From: Devosia oryziradicis | Lineage (GTDB): Bacteria > Pseudomonadota > Alphaproteobacteria > Rhizobiales > Devosiaceae | Reading direction: 5' to 3' | Length of the DNA: 64,000 nucleotides | Assembly: GCF_016698645.1 (NCBI RefSeq) | Contig: NZ_CP068047.1 | Span: 2,329,001 to 2,393,000, forward strand | Part shown: in pieces, positions 14,487-23,283 of the stretch | How the letters are laid out: every line of letters starts with the position of its first letter | Position numbering within the stretch: the stretch's first letter is position 1 | Made by a program: the position numbers and the translations under genes | Notes under the pieces: model-generated | Databases searched by the model: none | Told to the model about the DNA's origin: nothing | The model's input: only the letters and a program-made list of their open reading frames with translations

Positions 14487-17108
14487 ATGAAGGTCGTCGT
14501 CGTTGAAAGTCCGGCTAAGGCCAAGACAATCAACAAATATCTGGGTTCGGGCTACGAAGTCCTGGCCTCATTCGGCCATGTCCGCGACCTGCCGGCCAAG
14601 GATGGCTCGGTGCGTCCGGATGAAGATTTCGCCATGTCTTGGGAGGTCGACACCGCCTCTCGCAAGCGCCTGGGTGACATTGCGTCCGCGCTCAAGGGCG
14701 CCGACGGCCTGATCCTGGCAACCGACCCCGATCGCGAAGGCGAGGCCATTTCCTGGCACGTGCTGGACGTGCTGCGCCAGAAGAAGGCGCTCAAGAAAGA
14801 TACCCCGGTCCAACGCGTCGTGTTCAACGCCATCACCAAGGATGCAGTCACCGCCGCGATGGCCAAACCACGCGAAATCGACATGCCGCTGGTCGATGCC
14901 TATCTGGCCCGCCGCGCGCTTGACTATCTCGTCGGCTTCACCCTTTCGCCCATCCTTTGGCGCAAGCTGCCCGGCTCGCGCTCGGCTGGTCGCGTGCAAT
15001 CGGTGGCGCTGCGCCTGGTGTCGGACCGCGAGGCCGAGATCGAGAAGTTCAAGGCCGAGGAATACTGGTCGGTCGAAGCCAAGCTGGCGCAGGGCGGCAA
15101 GAGCTTCCTCGCCCGCCTCTTTTCGGTCGATGGCAAGAAGACCGACAAGCTCGACATCAAGACCGGTGAAAATGCCGCCGAGCTGAAAAAGCTCATCGAG
15201 GCCGGCCAGTTCAACGTCGCCAACGTCGAAAAGAAGCCGACCAAGCGCAATCCCTACGCGCCCTTCACGACCTCGAGCCTGCAGCAGGACGCCTCCTCGC
15301 GCCTGGGCCTCTCGCCCAATCGCACCATGCAGATCGCCCAGCGGCTCTATGAGGATGGGCTGATCACCTACATGCGTACCGACGCCGTGCAGATGGCGCC
15401 CGAGGGCATCGCCATGGCCCGGTCGGTGATCGGCAAGTATTTCGGCGAGGAGTACCTGCCGGAAAAGGCGCGCATCTACCAGACCAAGGCCAAGAACGCC
15501 CAGGAAGCGCACGAAGCGATCCGTCCCACGGACATGTTCAAGAGGCCCGAGCAGCTCAATCTCGATGCCGACCAGGCCAAGCTCTATGGGCTGATCTGGC
15601 GCCGCACCTTGGCGTCGCAGATGAAGTCGGCCGAAATCGACCGGACCACGGTCGATATTGCCGTCAACGTGCCCGGACGCTCGGTCGAGCTGCGGGCCGT
15701 CGGGTCGGTCGTCACTTTCCCTGGTTTTCTCAAGCTCTGGGGCGTCGAGGCCAAGTCCGACGAGCCCGATGACGAGGACGAAGACAGCCGCGAACTGCCG
15801 GCGCTGGCCGTCGGCGACAAGCCCAGCCTGCAGCAGGTCGATATCGAGCAGCATTTCACCCAGCCGCCGAGCCGCTATACCGAAGCCAGCCTCATCAAGA
15901 AGATGGAAGAGCTCGGCATCGGACGCCCCTCGACCTACGCGGCGACGCTGAGCACGCTCAAGGACCGCGACTATGTCCGGCTGGAAGGCAAGGCCCTCCA
16001 CCCCGAGGATCGCGGGCGCATCGTCACGGCGTTTCTCGAAAACTTCTTCAACCGCTATGTCGAATATGGATTCACCGCCGGCCTCGAGGAGCAGCTCGAC
16101 GAGATTTCCGCCGGGGACCTCGACTACAAGCAGGTGCTGCGCGACTTCTGGCGGGATTTCACCTCCGCCACCGAGGAGATCAAGGATCTCCGTGTTTCCG
16201 AAGTGCTCGACGCACTTAACGACGCCTTGGCAAGCCGCATTTTTCCGCCACGGGAAGATGGTTCGGACCCGCGCCGCTGCCCCACCTGCGGCACCGGCCA
16301 GTTGTCGCTGAAACTGGGCAAGTTCGGCGCCTTCATCGGCTGTTCCAACTACCCAGAATGCAAGCATACCACCCAGCTGTCGGACGCCGCGGCCGGCCGT
16401 TCTTGCGAAGCCGCGCCCGGTGACGGGGTGCTCGGCACCGATCCTGAGACCGGTGAGGAAGTACATCTCAAATCCGGCCGCTTTGGTCCCTACGTGCAGC
16501 TCGGCGAGGGCGAGGAACCCAAGCGCTCCTCTCTGCCGCGCGGCTGGGATGCCGCCTCTCTTACGCTGGAAGCCGCACTCAAGCTGCTGTCCCTTCCGCG
16601 TGAAGTCGGCCTCCACCCGGAAACCGGCCTGCCCATATCCGCCGGTATCGGACGCTACGGACCCTTTGTGCTGCACGACGGCAAGTATGCCAACCTGCCA
16701 GATGTCGAAGAGGTCTTCACCGTCGGCCTCAACCGCGCCGTGGATCTGATCGCCCAAAAAGCCGCGGGCGGCTTCAAACGGGGCGGCGCGGCGGTTGCCG
16801 CCATCCAGACCTTCGAGCACGACAACGGGCCGATCACCGTGCGAGCCGGCCGCTATGGCCCCTACGTGAACCAGGGCAAGGTCAATGCGACCATTCCCAA
16901 GGACGTCAAGCCCGAAGATGTAACGCTGGAACAGGCCGTACAGTGGATCGCCGCCCGAGCCGAAGCCACGGGTGCGAAGGTCAAGAAGGCACCGGCCAAA
17001 AAGACGACTGCCAAGAAACCGGCCACCAAGGCGACAGCTGCCAAAAAGCTAACGGCGAAGAAGGCCGCACCGAAGAAGACGGTCAAGGCCGAAGACGTTC
17101 CGTTCTAG
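14487..17108 (+). CDS. topA: DNA topoisomerase I
   Basis: 873 residues, type IA topoisomerase relaxing negative supercoils. The protein starts with the Toprim strand MKVVVVESPAKAKTI; acidic metal residues are in ATDPDREGEAISWH (about 78-91), and the catalytic tyrosine is Y295 in GLITYMRTD. A four-cysteine zinc motif begins at CPTCG near residue 598 and is followed by two to three degenerate zinc-ribbon repeats. A Lys/Ala-rich basic tail (about 830-865) resembles histone-like DNA-binding tails common in alphaproteobacteria. The 286-base gap upstream has a TCTCTCT/AGAGAGA palindrome near 14378-14396 but no convincing promoter. Confidence 0.97.
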   Translation: MKVVVVESPAKAKTINKYLGSGYEVLASFGHVRDLPAKDGSVRPDEDFAMSWEVDTASRKRLGDIASALKGADGLILATDPDREGEAISWHVLDVLRQKKALKKDTPVQRVVFNAITKDAVTAAMAKPREIDMPLVDAYLARRALDYLVGFTLSPILWRKLPGSRSAGRVQSVALRLVSDREAEIEKFKAEEYWSVEAKLAQGGKSFLARLFSVDGKKTDKLDIKTGENAAELKKLIEAGQFNVANVEKKPTKRNPYAPFTTSSLQQDASSRLGLSPNRTMQIAQRLYEDGLITYMRTDAVQMAPEGIAMARSVIGKYFGEEYLPEKARIYQTKAKNAQEAHEAIRPTDMFKRPEQLNLDADQAKLYGLIWRRTLASQMKSAEIDRTTVDIAVNVPGRSVELRAVGSVVTFPGFLKLWGVEAKSDEPDDEDEDSRELPALAVGDKPSLQQVDIEQHFTQPPSRYTEASLIKKMEELGIGRPSTYAATLSTLKDRDYVRLEGKALHPEDRGRIVTAFLENFFNRYVEYGFTAGLEEQLDEISAGDLDYKQVLRDFWRDFTSATEEIKDLRVSEVLDALNDALASRIFPPREDGSDPRRCPTCGTGQLSLKLGKFGAFIGCSNYPECKHTTQLSDAAAGRSCEAAPGDGVLGTDPETGEEVHLKSGRFGPYVQLGEGEEPKRSSLPRGWDAASLTLEAALKLLSLPREVGLHPETGLPISAGIGRYGPFVLHDGKYANLPDVEEVFTVGLNRAVDLIAQKAAGGFKRGGAAVAAIQTFEHDNGPITVRAGRYGPYVNQGKVNATIPKDVKPEDVTLEQAVQWIAARAEATGAKVKKAPAKKTTAKKPATKATAAKKLTAKKAAPKKTVKAEDVPF

Positions 17109-17114
17109 GAGCGC

Positions 17115-17196
17115 GTCACCCTCGGGCTCGACCCGAGGGCTCTGCACTGACTGAACGCGGCAAGTGTAACGCCCTCGGGTCGAGCCCGAGGGTGAC
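17115..17196. repeat. Palindromic intergenic repeat, copy 1
   Basis: GTCACCCTCGGGCTCGACCC (17115-17134, extended by GAGGG) is repeated in inverted orientation at 17172-17196, with about 30 bases between the arms. Each arm also contains an internal palindrome built on CCCTCGGG/CCCGAGGG. A related but diverged copy occurs at 18331-18382. The two copies flank the dipeptidase gene. It may also serve as a bidirectional terminator for topA and the dipeptidase gene. Confidence 0.75.
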
Positions 17197-17208
17197 GATC
17201 GAGAGGGT

Positions 17209-18246
17209 CTACCCCATCACCCGCTGCACCATTGCGAGCCAGTTGCCCATCGCAATCTTGCGGACCAAAGTTTCCCCGTAGCCCTTGTCGAGAAGCGCCT
17301 GCAGCAGCATCTGCACACCGGTGACGTCGCCGATCACTGTCGGCATCATGGCGCCGTCGAAGTCACTGCCCAGGGCCACGCCATCCTCGCCCAGCGCCTC
17401 CACCAGCGCATCCACGTGACGCACCATGATGTCGAGGTCGGTTTCGGGCACGAACCTGCCGTCGGGCCGCAGGAACCCGGTGGCAAAGTTGAGGCCGACC
17501 ATGCCGCCGCTTTCGCGGATTGCTGCCAGCTGCCAGTCCACCAGATTGCGGGCATGCGGGCAGATGGCAAAGACGTTTGAGTGGGTCGCGACCAGCGGGT
17601 GGCTGCTGATCGCGGCGACATCGCGGAAGCCGGCTGCGTTGAGATGGCTGAGGTCCAGCATCACGCCCATCGCGTTACAGACGCGTACCAGTTCCTTGCC
17701 GGCATCGGTCAGCCCCGGTCCGATATCGGGATCGACATTGAAGCGGAAGGGTACGCCGGTCCCAAAGGCATTGGCCCGGCTCCAGGTGATGCCGATCGAG
17801 CGCAGCCCGGCGGCGTAGAGCACGTCCAAGGAGTGGAAATCAGTGTCGATCGCCTCGGCGCCCTCGATGTGGAAGATAGCTGCCAGCGTGTCCCGCTCGA
17901 TTGCTGAGCGCAGCTCGGCGCCATTTCGGCAGACAGCCAACGCCCCTGCCCGTTCCAGCCGGAACATGATCGACGCCATGCCATTGGTCGAGGCGAGCGC
18001 ATCGGCGATCACCAGTTCGGGTGGAAGGTTGGGATCGAGCCCCATCGGCGGGCTGGCGGTGGCCGACTTGAGCGGCGGCGGGAACATGGCGAAGAACCCG
18101 CCATTCATCCCACCGGCTCTCGCCCGCGGCAAGTCGATGTGCCCGTCCTTGCTGCCGTCAATGAATGGTCTTTCCTTATCGGCCCCCGGCGCCTCCAGCA
18201 GGCGCAGCAGGGTATCATTGTGGCCGTCGAAAAAGGGGATGGTCAT
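17209..18246 (-). CDS. Membrane dipeptidase (peptidase family M19)
   Basis: 345 residues, zinc dipeptidase of the renal dipeptidase family, acting on dipeptides including D-amino-acid containing ones. Metal ligands are visible as the HxD pair in DGHND near residues 7-9, E in FHIEGAEAID, H in DLSHL, H in ATHSN and D in LGSDFDG. The ATG at 18244-18246 is chosen because the family begins just before the DGHND motif; no good ribosome binding site is visible for it or for upstream alternatives. It sits on the minus strand between topA and rnr, bracketed by two copies of a palindromic repeat, and was probably inserted here. Confidence 0.92.
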   Translation of the reverse strand: MTIPFFDGHNDTLLRLLEAPGADKERPFIDGSKDGHIDLPRARAGGMNGGFFAMFPPPLKSATASPPMGLDPNLPPELVIADALASTNGMASIMFRLERAGALAVCRNGAELRSAIERDTLAAIFHIEGAEAIDTDFHSLDVLYAAGLRSIGITWSRANAFGTGVPFRFNVDPDIGPGLTDAGKELVRVCNAMGVMLDLSHLNAAGFRDVAAISSHPLVATHSNVFAICPHARNLVDWQLAAIRESGGMVGLNFATGFLRPDGRFVPETDLDIMVRHVDALVEALGEDGVALGSDFDGAMMPTVIGDVTGVQMLLQALLDKGYGETLVRKIAMGNWLAMVQRVMG

Positions 18247-18330
18247 GAAAGGGTCCGGTCGGTGCGAGTCGTACGGCCAAGGTAGCGTCATGCCGCTCAA
18301 TGGACCACCAGTCTGCCAATAACTCGATCG

Positions 18331-18382
18331 TCACCCTCGGGCTTGACCCACGAGTGCAACACTCTCGGGTCAAGCCCGAGTG
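18331..18382. repeat. Palindromic intergenic repeat, copy 2
   Basis: TCACCCTCGGGCTTGACCCA (18331-18350) and its near-complement CTCGGGTCAAGCCCGAGTGT (18363-18382) form a hairpin-like element closely related to the repeat at 17115-17196, with a shorter spacer and a few point differences. It lies between the divergent starts of the dipeptidase gene and rnr. Confidence 0.75.
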
Positions 18383-18457
18383 TAATGGCTGGTGGGTATC
18401 GTTCAATCGATGCACCCATTTGCCGAACACGCCCCCATCGCCTACATATTGCTCAAC

Positions 18458-20746
18458 ATGAAAACTCCCAAAACTACTAAGAAGCCGCGCAACACTTCAG
18501 GTCCGCGCCGCGCCACCACGCCTCGTGCCAGCGAATTGCCCACGCGCGAGCAATTGCTAGAGGCTTTGGCCGAGCAGGCGGACATCAAGGGCAAGCGCGA
18601 CCTGGCCAAGGTGTTCGGCATCCGGGGCGACATGCGCCGCCCGTTCAAGGCCATGCTGGCCGCGCTCGAGGGCGAAGGCATCATCACGCGCACGCGCAAG
18701 GCGTTGCGCCGCACCGCCGCCCTGCCCCACGTCACCGTGCTCGACATACCCACCGATGCCGATCCGGACAACATGCATGCCTATCCGGCGCAGTGGAACG
18801 AGGAAGAAGGCGACAAGCCCCGCGTCATCGTGCTGGGCGGCCGCGACGCCCGGGTCGTTCCGGCGCCGGGCGACCGCATTCTCGCGCGCATCGATGCCGG
18901 CGACGGTGAAGTGCCGCACTATACCGCCAAGGCGATGAAGATCCTCGACAAGCCACGCCGCGGACATATCGGCGTCGTCCGCATGGACGAGGATGGCGCC
19001 CGGCTCATTCCGGTGGATCGCAAGCAGAAGGAAATGCGCATTCCGTTGGGCGACCTGATGGACGCCAAGGACGGCGATCTCGTCGAAGTCGAGGTCAAGC
19101 TTTCCGGCAGGCTGATGATGCCGCGCGCCAAGGTCACCGCGGTGATTGGCAACCCCGCCTCCGAAGGCGCCGTCAGCCTGATCGCCATTCACAATCTCGA
19201 AATCCCTTACCGTTTCCCGGCTTCCGTCATCCGAGAGGCAGGGGAGGCAAAGGAAGCCACCCTCAAAGGGCGTGAAGATTGGCGCGATCTGCCGCTCATC
19301 ACCATCGATCCGTTCGATGCCAAGGACCATGACGACGCTGTCTATGCCCAGCCCGATGATGACCCAGCCAATCCAGGCGGTCACATCGTCTATGTGGCGA
19401 TCGCCGACGTAGCGGCCTATGTGCGGCCGGGCACAGCACTCGACCGCGAAGCCTATCTGCGCGGTAACTCGGTCTATTTTCCGGACCGGGTCGTGCCCAT
19501 GCTGCCGGAGCGGATTTCCAACGACCTCTGCTCGCTCAAGGAAGGCGAGCCGCGCGCTTCGCTGGCTGTGCGGATGGTGATGGGCGCTGATGGCCGGAAG
19601 CGCAGTCATACCTTCCATCGCGTGCTGATGCGCTCGGCCGCCAAGCTCAGCTACCAGCAGGCCCAGGCCGCCATCGACGGCCAGGCTGACGACAAGACCG
19701 GGCCGCTGCTGGAACCCATCCTGGGTCCACTATGGAACGCCTACGCGGCCATGGCGGCAGCGCGCGACAAGCGCGGCCCACTCGACCTGGACCTGCCCGA
19801 GCGCAAGATCGTGCTTGATGACAAGGGCATGGTGAAGGACATCCGTGTTCCCGAACGCCTCGACGCGCATCGCCTCATCGAGGAGATGATGATTGCGGCC
19901 AACGTGGCCGCCGCGGAAACGCTAGAGGCAAAGAAATCCGCCCTGCTCTACCGCGTGCATGACGAGCCGTCGTCGGAGAAACTGCAGGCGTTACGCGATT
20001 TCCTCGGTTCGCTCGATATCGCAATCAAGAAGTCCGACAGCGTCCGGGCCAGCGATTTCAACGGCATCCTCGGCCAGGCCAGGAAAGCGGGCAATGTCGA
20101 GCAGGTCAGCGAGATGGTGTTGCGCAGCCAGGCCCAGGCCGAGTACGCCGCCGAGAACTATGGGCATTTCGGTCTAAACCTCGACCGCTATGCGCACTTC
20201 ACCTCGCCCATTCGCCGCTATGCCGACCTCATCGTACACCGCGCTCTGGTCACCGCCCTCGGCCTGGGCGATGACGGCTTGAGCGAGAACGAGGCACTTC
20301 GCCTGGCAGGTATCGCCCAGCATATTTCGGCGACCGAACGTCGGGCGATGATGGCCGAGCGCGAGACTGCTGATCGCCTGTTGGCCCAGTTTCTCGCCGC
20401 ACAGATCGGCGCACGTTTCGAGGGGCGCATTTCGGGCGTCACCCGCTCGGGCCTGTTTGTGCGCCTGCTGGAAACCGGCGCGGATGGCTTCATTCCCGCT
20501 TCCACGCTCGGCGAAGACTTCTACCGCTATGCCGAGGACCAGCAGGCGATGATCGGCGATCGCAGCGGCGAAAAATTCGCCCTGGGCGATCGCGTCACGG
20601 TGCGGCTTGTCGAGGCCGCTCCGGTGGCTGGCGCTCTCCGCTTCGAGTTGCTCTCCGAAGGCACGCGCGGCAATCCGTCATCTGGTCGGAGGAACCCAAA
20701 GCGCCCATCTAGGAGTTACGGTCCGAAGGGCCGGAAGAAGAGGTGA
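18458..20746 (+). CDS. rnr: Ribonuclease R
   Basis: 762 residues, processive 3'-5' exoribonuclease of the RNB family that degrades structured RNA. It has an N-terminal winged helix (about 30-95), cold-shock domains (about 120-250), the RNB catalytic domain with DPFDAKDHDDAVY (about 287-299, the Mg-binding aspartates) and HFTSPIRRYADL (about 587-598), an S1 domain (about 640-730) and a basic tail ending GPKGRKKR. The ATG at 18458-18460 is taken because the Lys/Pro-rich start typical of this family begins there; an in-frame ATG at 18410 and GTG at 18392 cannot be excluded, since no site shows a strong Shine-Dalgarno. Confidence 0.95.
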   Translation: MKTPKTTKKPRNTSGPRRATTPRASELPTREQLLEALAEQADIKGKRDLAKVFGIRGDMRRPFKAMLAALEGEGIITRTRKALRRTAALPHVTVLDIPTDADPDNMHAYPAQWNEEEGDKPRVIVLGGRDARVVPAPGDRILARIDAGDGEVPHYTAKAMKILDKPRRGHIGVVRMDEDGARLIPVDRKQKEMRIPLGDLMDAKDGDLVEVEVKLSGRLMMPRAKVTAVIGNPASEGAVSLIAIHNLEIPYRFPASVIREAGEAKEATLKGREDWRDLPLITIDPFDAKDHDDAVYAQPDDDPANPGGHIVYVAIADVAAYVRPGTALDREAYLRGNSVYFPDRVVPMLPERISNDLCSLKEGEPRASLAVRMVMGADGRKRSHTFHRVLMRSAAKLSYQQAQAAIDGQADDKTGPLLEPILGPLWNAYAAMAAARDKRGPLDLDLPERKIVLDDKGMVKDIRVPERLDAHRLIEEMMIAANVAAAETLEAKKSALLYRVHDEPSSEKLQALRDFLGSLDIAIKKSDSVRASDFNGILGQARKAGNVEQVSEMVLRSQAQAEYAAENYGHFGLNLDRYAHFTSPIRRYADLIVHRALVTALGLGDDGLSENEALRLAGIAQHISATERRAMMAERETADRLLAQFLAAQIGARFEGRISGVTRSGLFVRLLETGADGFIPASTLGEDFYRYAEDQQAMIGDRSGEKFALGDRVTVRLVEAAPVAGALRFELLSEGTRGNPSSGRRNPKRPSRSYGPKGRKKR

Positions 20747-20750
20747 AGGC

Positions 20751-21140
20751 ATGGGTTCCAAGACACTCCAGGATCGCAGCGTCGGCCAGGCAATGTGGCG
20801 CGGCACCCTCTGCCGGTGCCCCCATTGCGGCAAGGGCCGCATGTTCCGAGCCTACCTCAAGGTGGCAGACCAGTGCGAGGTCTGCGGCGAGCAACTGAAC
20901 CTGCATCGGGCCGACGACCTGCCGCCCTATCTGGCGATCACCATCGTGGGCCACATCATCGTCTTCCTGATGCTGCATCTGGACATGACCTACAAGGTCC
21001 AGCCCATGACCTATGTATTGTCGATGATCCCGCTGGCGATCATCCTGCCGCTGGCCATGCTGCCCTCGATCAAGGGGGCAATCGTGGGCCTGCAATGGGC
21101 CAACCACATGTATGGCTTCGGCACCGGCCAGCGAGACTGA
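20751..21140 (+). CDS. DUF983 family membrane protein
   Basis: 129 residues, DUF983 family. A small zinc-ribbon-like N-terminus, CRCPHCGKGRMF near residue 22 and CEVCGEQLNLHRADD near 42, is followed by two membrane segments (about 55-75 and 82-105). In Hyphomicrobiales the gene nearly always follows rnr and precedes rpmG, as here. The function is unknown. The ATG at 20751 has GAGGTGAAGGC just upstream and starts four bases after the rnr stop. Confidence 0.9.
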   Translation: MGSKTLQDRSVGQAMWRGTLCRCPHCGKGRMFRAYLKVADQCEVCGEQLNLHRADDLPPYLAITIVGHIIVFLMLHLDMTYKVQPMTYVLSMIPLAIILPLAMLPSIKGAIVGLQWANHMYGFGTGQRD

Positions 21141-21146
21141 TCTGTC

Positions 21147-21174
21147 TTGACTTCCGGACCAAAATCCGTAGGTT
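21147..21174 (+). promoter_or_regulatory. Probable housekeeping promoter of rpmG
   Basis: TTGACT (21147-21152), 16 bases, then TAGGTT (21169-21174). The -35 is close to the alphaproteobacterial CTTGAC consensus. It lies about 60 bases before the rpmG start, just after the DUF983 gene. Confidence 0.55.
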
Positions 21175-21232
21175 GCGCCCAAATTCCGGCGCCGGGGATT
21201 CCGCGGCGCCTTTGCTTTTGTGAGGACTGACC

Positions 21233-21400
21233 ATGGCCAAAGCCGCTTCCGTCAAGATCAAGCTCGTGTCGACGGCTGATACTGGCTACTACTACGTCAC
21301 CAAGAAGAACGCCCGTACCCAGACCGAGAAGCTGTCGTACAACAAGTACGACCCGGTCGTGCGCAAGCATGTCGAGTTCAAGGAAGCCAAGATCAAGTAA
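21233..21400 (+). CDS. rpmG: 50S ribosomal protein L33
   Basis: A 55-residue protein, start [20 protein letters not shown], with the conserved [14 protein letters not shown] core and the [18 protein letters not shown] end, i.e. a complete cysteine-free (C-) form of ribosomal protein L33 of the large subunit. TGAGGA precedes the ATG by about eight bases. It has its own promoter upstream and an intrinsic terminator downstream, so it can be transcribed alone at a high level. Confidence 0.98.
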   Translation: MAKAASVKIKLVSTADTGYYYVTKKNARTQTEKLSYNKYDPVVRKHVEFKEAKIK

Positions 21401-21429
21401 TCTGGCGCCTGCTCCAGACGAGAAGCGAG

Positions 21430-21460
21430 AAGCCCCGCATCGTCAGATGCGGGGCTTTTT
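21430..21460 (+). terminator. Intrinsic terminator of rpmG
   Basis: AAGCCCCGCAT (21430-21440) pairs perfectly with ATGCGGGGCTT (21447-21457) across a 6-base loop and is followed by TTTTT. It lies 30 bases after the rpmG stop. On the opposite strand the same hairpin lacks a good T-run. Confidence 0.92.
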
Positions 21461-21773
21461 GCTGGGCTGTGACAGAAACGCGAAACCCGGTGGCGAATCT
21501 GCGCGATTGTGCTGCACAGTATGTGCATCATTCCGTCGCGGTTCTGCGCTGGATGGGAAGTGGAGTGGCTGGTCCGGAGCGGCATGTCGAAGAGGCCACT
21601 CTGTCCGCATCCGGACCAACCGCCCTACGGGACTCAGGAGTTGCGGCGGACCTGAGAAAGCCGTAGGGAACCCTCAGCGGAGGCCCTGTTGGGTGGCTCG
21701 CTGGTGTTGAGGGCAACCTACGCTTTGGCCCAGAAAACTCAAGGCAAACCAGCCTCTTGCGGCCGGTAACCGC
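21461..21773 (-). ncRNA. Candidate structured non-coding RNA between pleD and rpmG
   Basis: About 310 bases with no protein-coding signal but dense complementary segments and, at its head, a near-consensus minus-strand promoter (21780-21808). Stems seen: CCCTACGG (from 21623) with CCGTAGGG (to about 21668), enclosing CTCAGG/CCTGAG; GGTCCGGA near 21571 with TCCGGACC near 21619; and CCCTCA near 21671 with TGAGGG near 21714. The pattern is that of nested long hairpins. It does not match the 6S, RNase P, tmRNA or SRP RNA signatures I know. The 3' end is unsure: the rpmG hairpin, read in reverse, is the first strong stem but has a poor T-run. Confidence 0.45.
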
Positions 21774-21779
21774 TTGTTA

Positions 21780-21808
21780 ATTATAACAGATAACCCTAAC
21801 GCGTCCAA
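21780..21808 (-). promoter_or_regulatory. Strong sigma70-type promoter reading away from pleD
   Basis: On the minus strand TTGGAC (21808-21803), exactly 17 bases, then TATAAT (21785-21780). It sits 12 bases past the pleD stop, so it cannot serve pleD, and the next annotated minus-strand gene is far away. It points into the structured region below 21774, with an expected start near 21773. Confidence 0.65.
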
Positions 21809-21820
21809 TTGCGAAGGATT

Positions 21821-23191
21821 TTACGCGGCGTCGAACACGACCCGGTTGCGCCCTTCGCGCTTGGCCCGATAGAGCGCCACATCCGCGCGCTTGATCAGGG
21901 ATTCCGGCGTGTCGGCAGCACTCTCGTTGAGCGTCACTCCAGCCGATACCGTCACTGACAGCGGCCGACCGGCATTGACCTCGAAACTGCGCTCGGCGAT
22001 CGACTGCCGTACCCGCTCGGCCACGAGTTCAGCCTGACCGAAATCGGTATCGGGCATCAACACCACGAACTCCTCGCCCCCGAAGCGGCAGGCCAGGTCG
22101 ACCCCGCGGATATTGCGCTTGAGACGCGCGGCAAACTCCTTGAGCACCGCATCGCCGATGTCGTGACCATAGGTGTCGTTGACGGCCTTGAAGTGGTCGA
22201 TATCCAGGATCATCAGGGCCATGTCGCGTTCCTGGCTCTGGGCCTTGCCCAGCATGACGCCCAGGTGGCGGTCGAAGTAGCGCCGATTATAGAGCCCGGT
22301 CATGTCGTCGGTTACGGCCAATGCCATGGTGTTGTTGACGCTCTGGCGCAGTTCCAACGCGTAGCGCTGCCGGCGAAGCTGGGTGCGGACACGCGCCGCC
22401 AGCTCGTTGCGCTCCACGGGCCGAGAAATGTAGTCGTTGACCCCCAGGTCAAGCGCGCGCACCACCTTTGGCTTGTCGGCTTCGTCGGCAATCAGGATGA
22501 TGGGGAGGTTGCGCGTGTGCTCCAGGGTACGGATCTGCGAACAAACCCGCAGGGGGTCGAAATCGGTCAGTGCCATGGCGACCAGCGCCAGTTCGTAGCT
22601 CGCGCCGGTTACCTGGAACACGGCATCGGCCGGCTGCAGCAGGATATCCACGGCATGCTCGGGCGAGAGGTAGTTCTTGATCCGCTCGGCGTGACGCTGG
22701 TCGGTGTCGACGATCAGGATCGAGCCGGCAGCGGTATTGATCTTGTCCATGGCGCGCATGGAGTCTTCGATGGCGATCTGCTGGCCCGTCGTGGCGCGGG
22801 CGCGCAGCTCATCGGTGAGGGACTTGAGTCGCACCAGGCTCTTGACGCGCGCCATCAGCTGCATGTCGTCGACCGGCTTGGTCAGGAAATCATCGGCGCC
22901 GACTTCGAGGCCGCGTACGCGATCGGAGGGCTGATCGAGCGCCGTGACCATCAGGACTGGAATATGCTGGGTCTTGGGGTTCGCCTTGAGCCGCTGGCAA
23001 ACCTCGAACCCATCCATTTCGGGCATCATCACATCGAGCAGAATGATGTCGACGTCGGAAGTGTTACAAATTTCAATGGCTTGGGGACCAGAGGAGGCCG
23101 TTACGACTTCATAGTATTCTGCCGTCAGCCGGGCTTCGAGCAAACGGACATTGGTGGGAATGTCGTCAACGATCAGTACGCGTGCAGTCAC
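21821..23191 (-). CDS. pleD: PleD-type diguanylate cyclase response regulator
   Basis: 456 residues arranged REC-REC-GGDEF. The first receiver (1-120) has the phosphoacceptor D53 (IILLDVMMPEMDGF). The second (about 155-275) is degenerate and lacks the aspartate, as in the known PleD adaptor domain. The cyclase domain (about 290-456) has an intact GGEEF active site, with the inhibitory RxxD site (RGVD) five residues before it. It makes cyclic di-GMP on phosphorylation and in Caulobacter drives the swarmer-to-stalked transition. It follows divK by 92 bases in the same direction, the standard order. Confidence 0.97.
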   Translation of the reverse strand: MTARVLIVDDIPTNVRLLEARLTAEYYEVVTASSGPQAIEICNTSDVDIILLDVMMPEMDGFEVCQRLKANPKTQHIPVLMVTALDQPSDRVRGLEVGADDFLTKPVDDMQLMARVKSLVRLKSLTDELRARATTGQQIAIEDSMRAMDKINTAAGSILIVDTDQRHAERIKNYLSPEHAVDILLQPADAVFQVTGASYELALVAMALTDFDPLRVCSQIRTLEHTRNLPIILIADEADKPKVVRALDLGVNDYISRPVERNELAARVRTQLRRQRYALELRQSVNNTMALAVTDDMTGLYNRRYFDRHLGVMLGKAQSQERDMALMILDIDHFKAVNDTYGHDIGDAVLKEFAARLKRNIRGVDLACRFGGEEFVVLMPDTDFGQAELVAERVRQSIAERSFEVNAGRPLSVTVSAGVTLNESAADTPESLIKRADVALYRAKREGRNRVVFDAA

Positions 23192-23283
23192 TGGTAGAGC
23201 CCCGAACCTGTCGCCGGCCGCTGGCGTCCCCCAACGGCGTCGAGCGGGCTGATCAGGCAGGCAGACGGGCTGGCTCTGCGCGG

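Noticed and set aside
14473..14500. EcfG-like GGAAC upstream of topA
   Set aside because: No CGTT at the required 16-17 base spacing, and the box overlaps the start codon region.
14568..16820. Very long minus-strand open frame opposite topA
   Set aside because: High-GC codon bias on the real strand leaves the opposite frame open. The product is low-complexity with no family resemblance, while topA is unmistakable.
21461..21773. 6S RNA, RNase P RNA or tmRNA
   Set aside because: None of the conserved cores of these RNAs (6S central bubble, RNase P GAGGAAAGTCC, tmRNA tag-coding or CCA segment) is visible in this interval.
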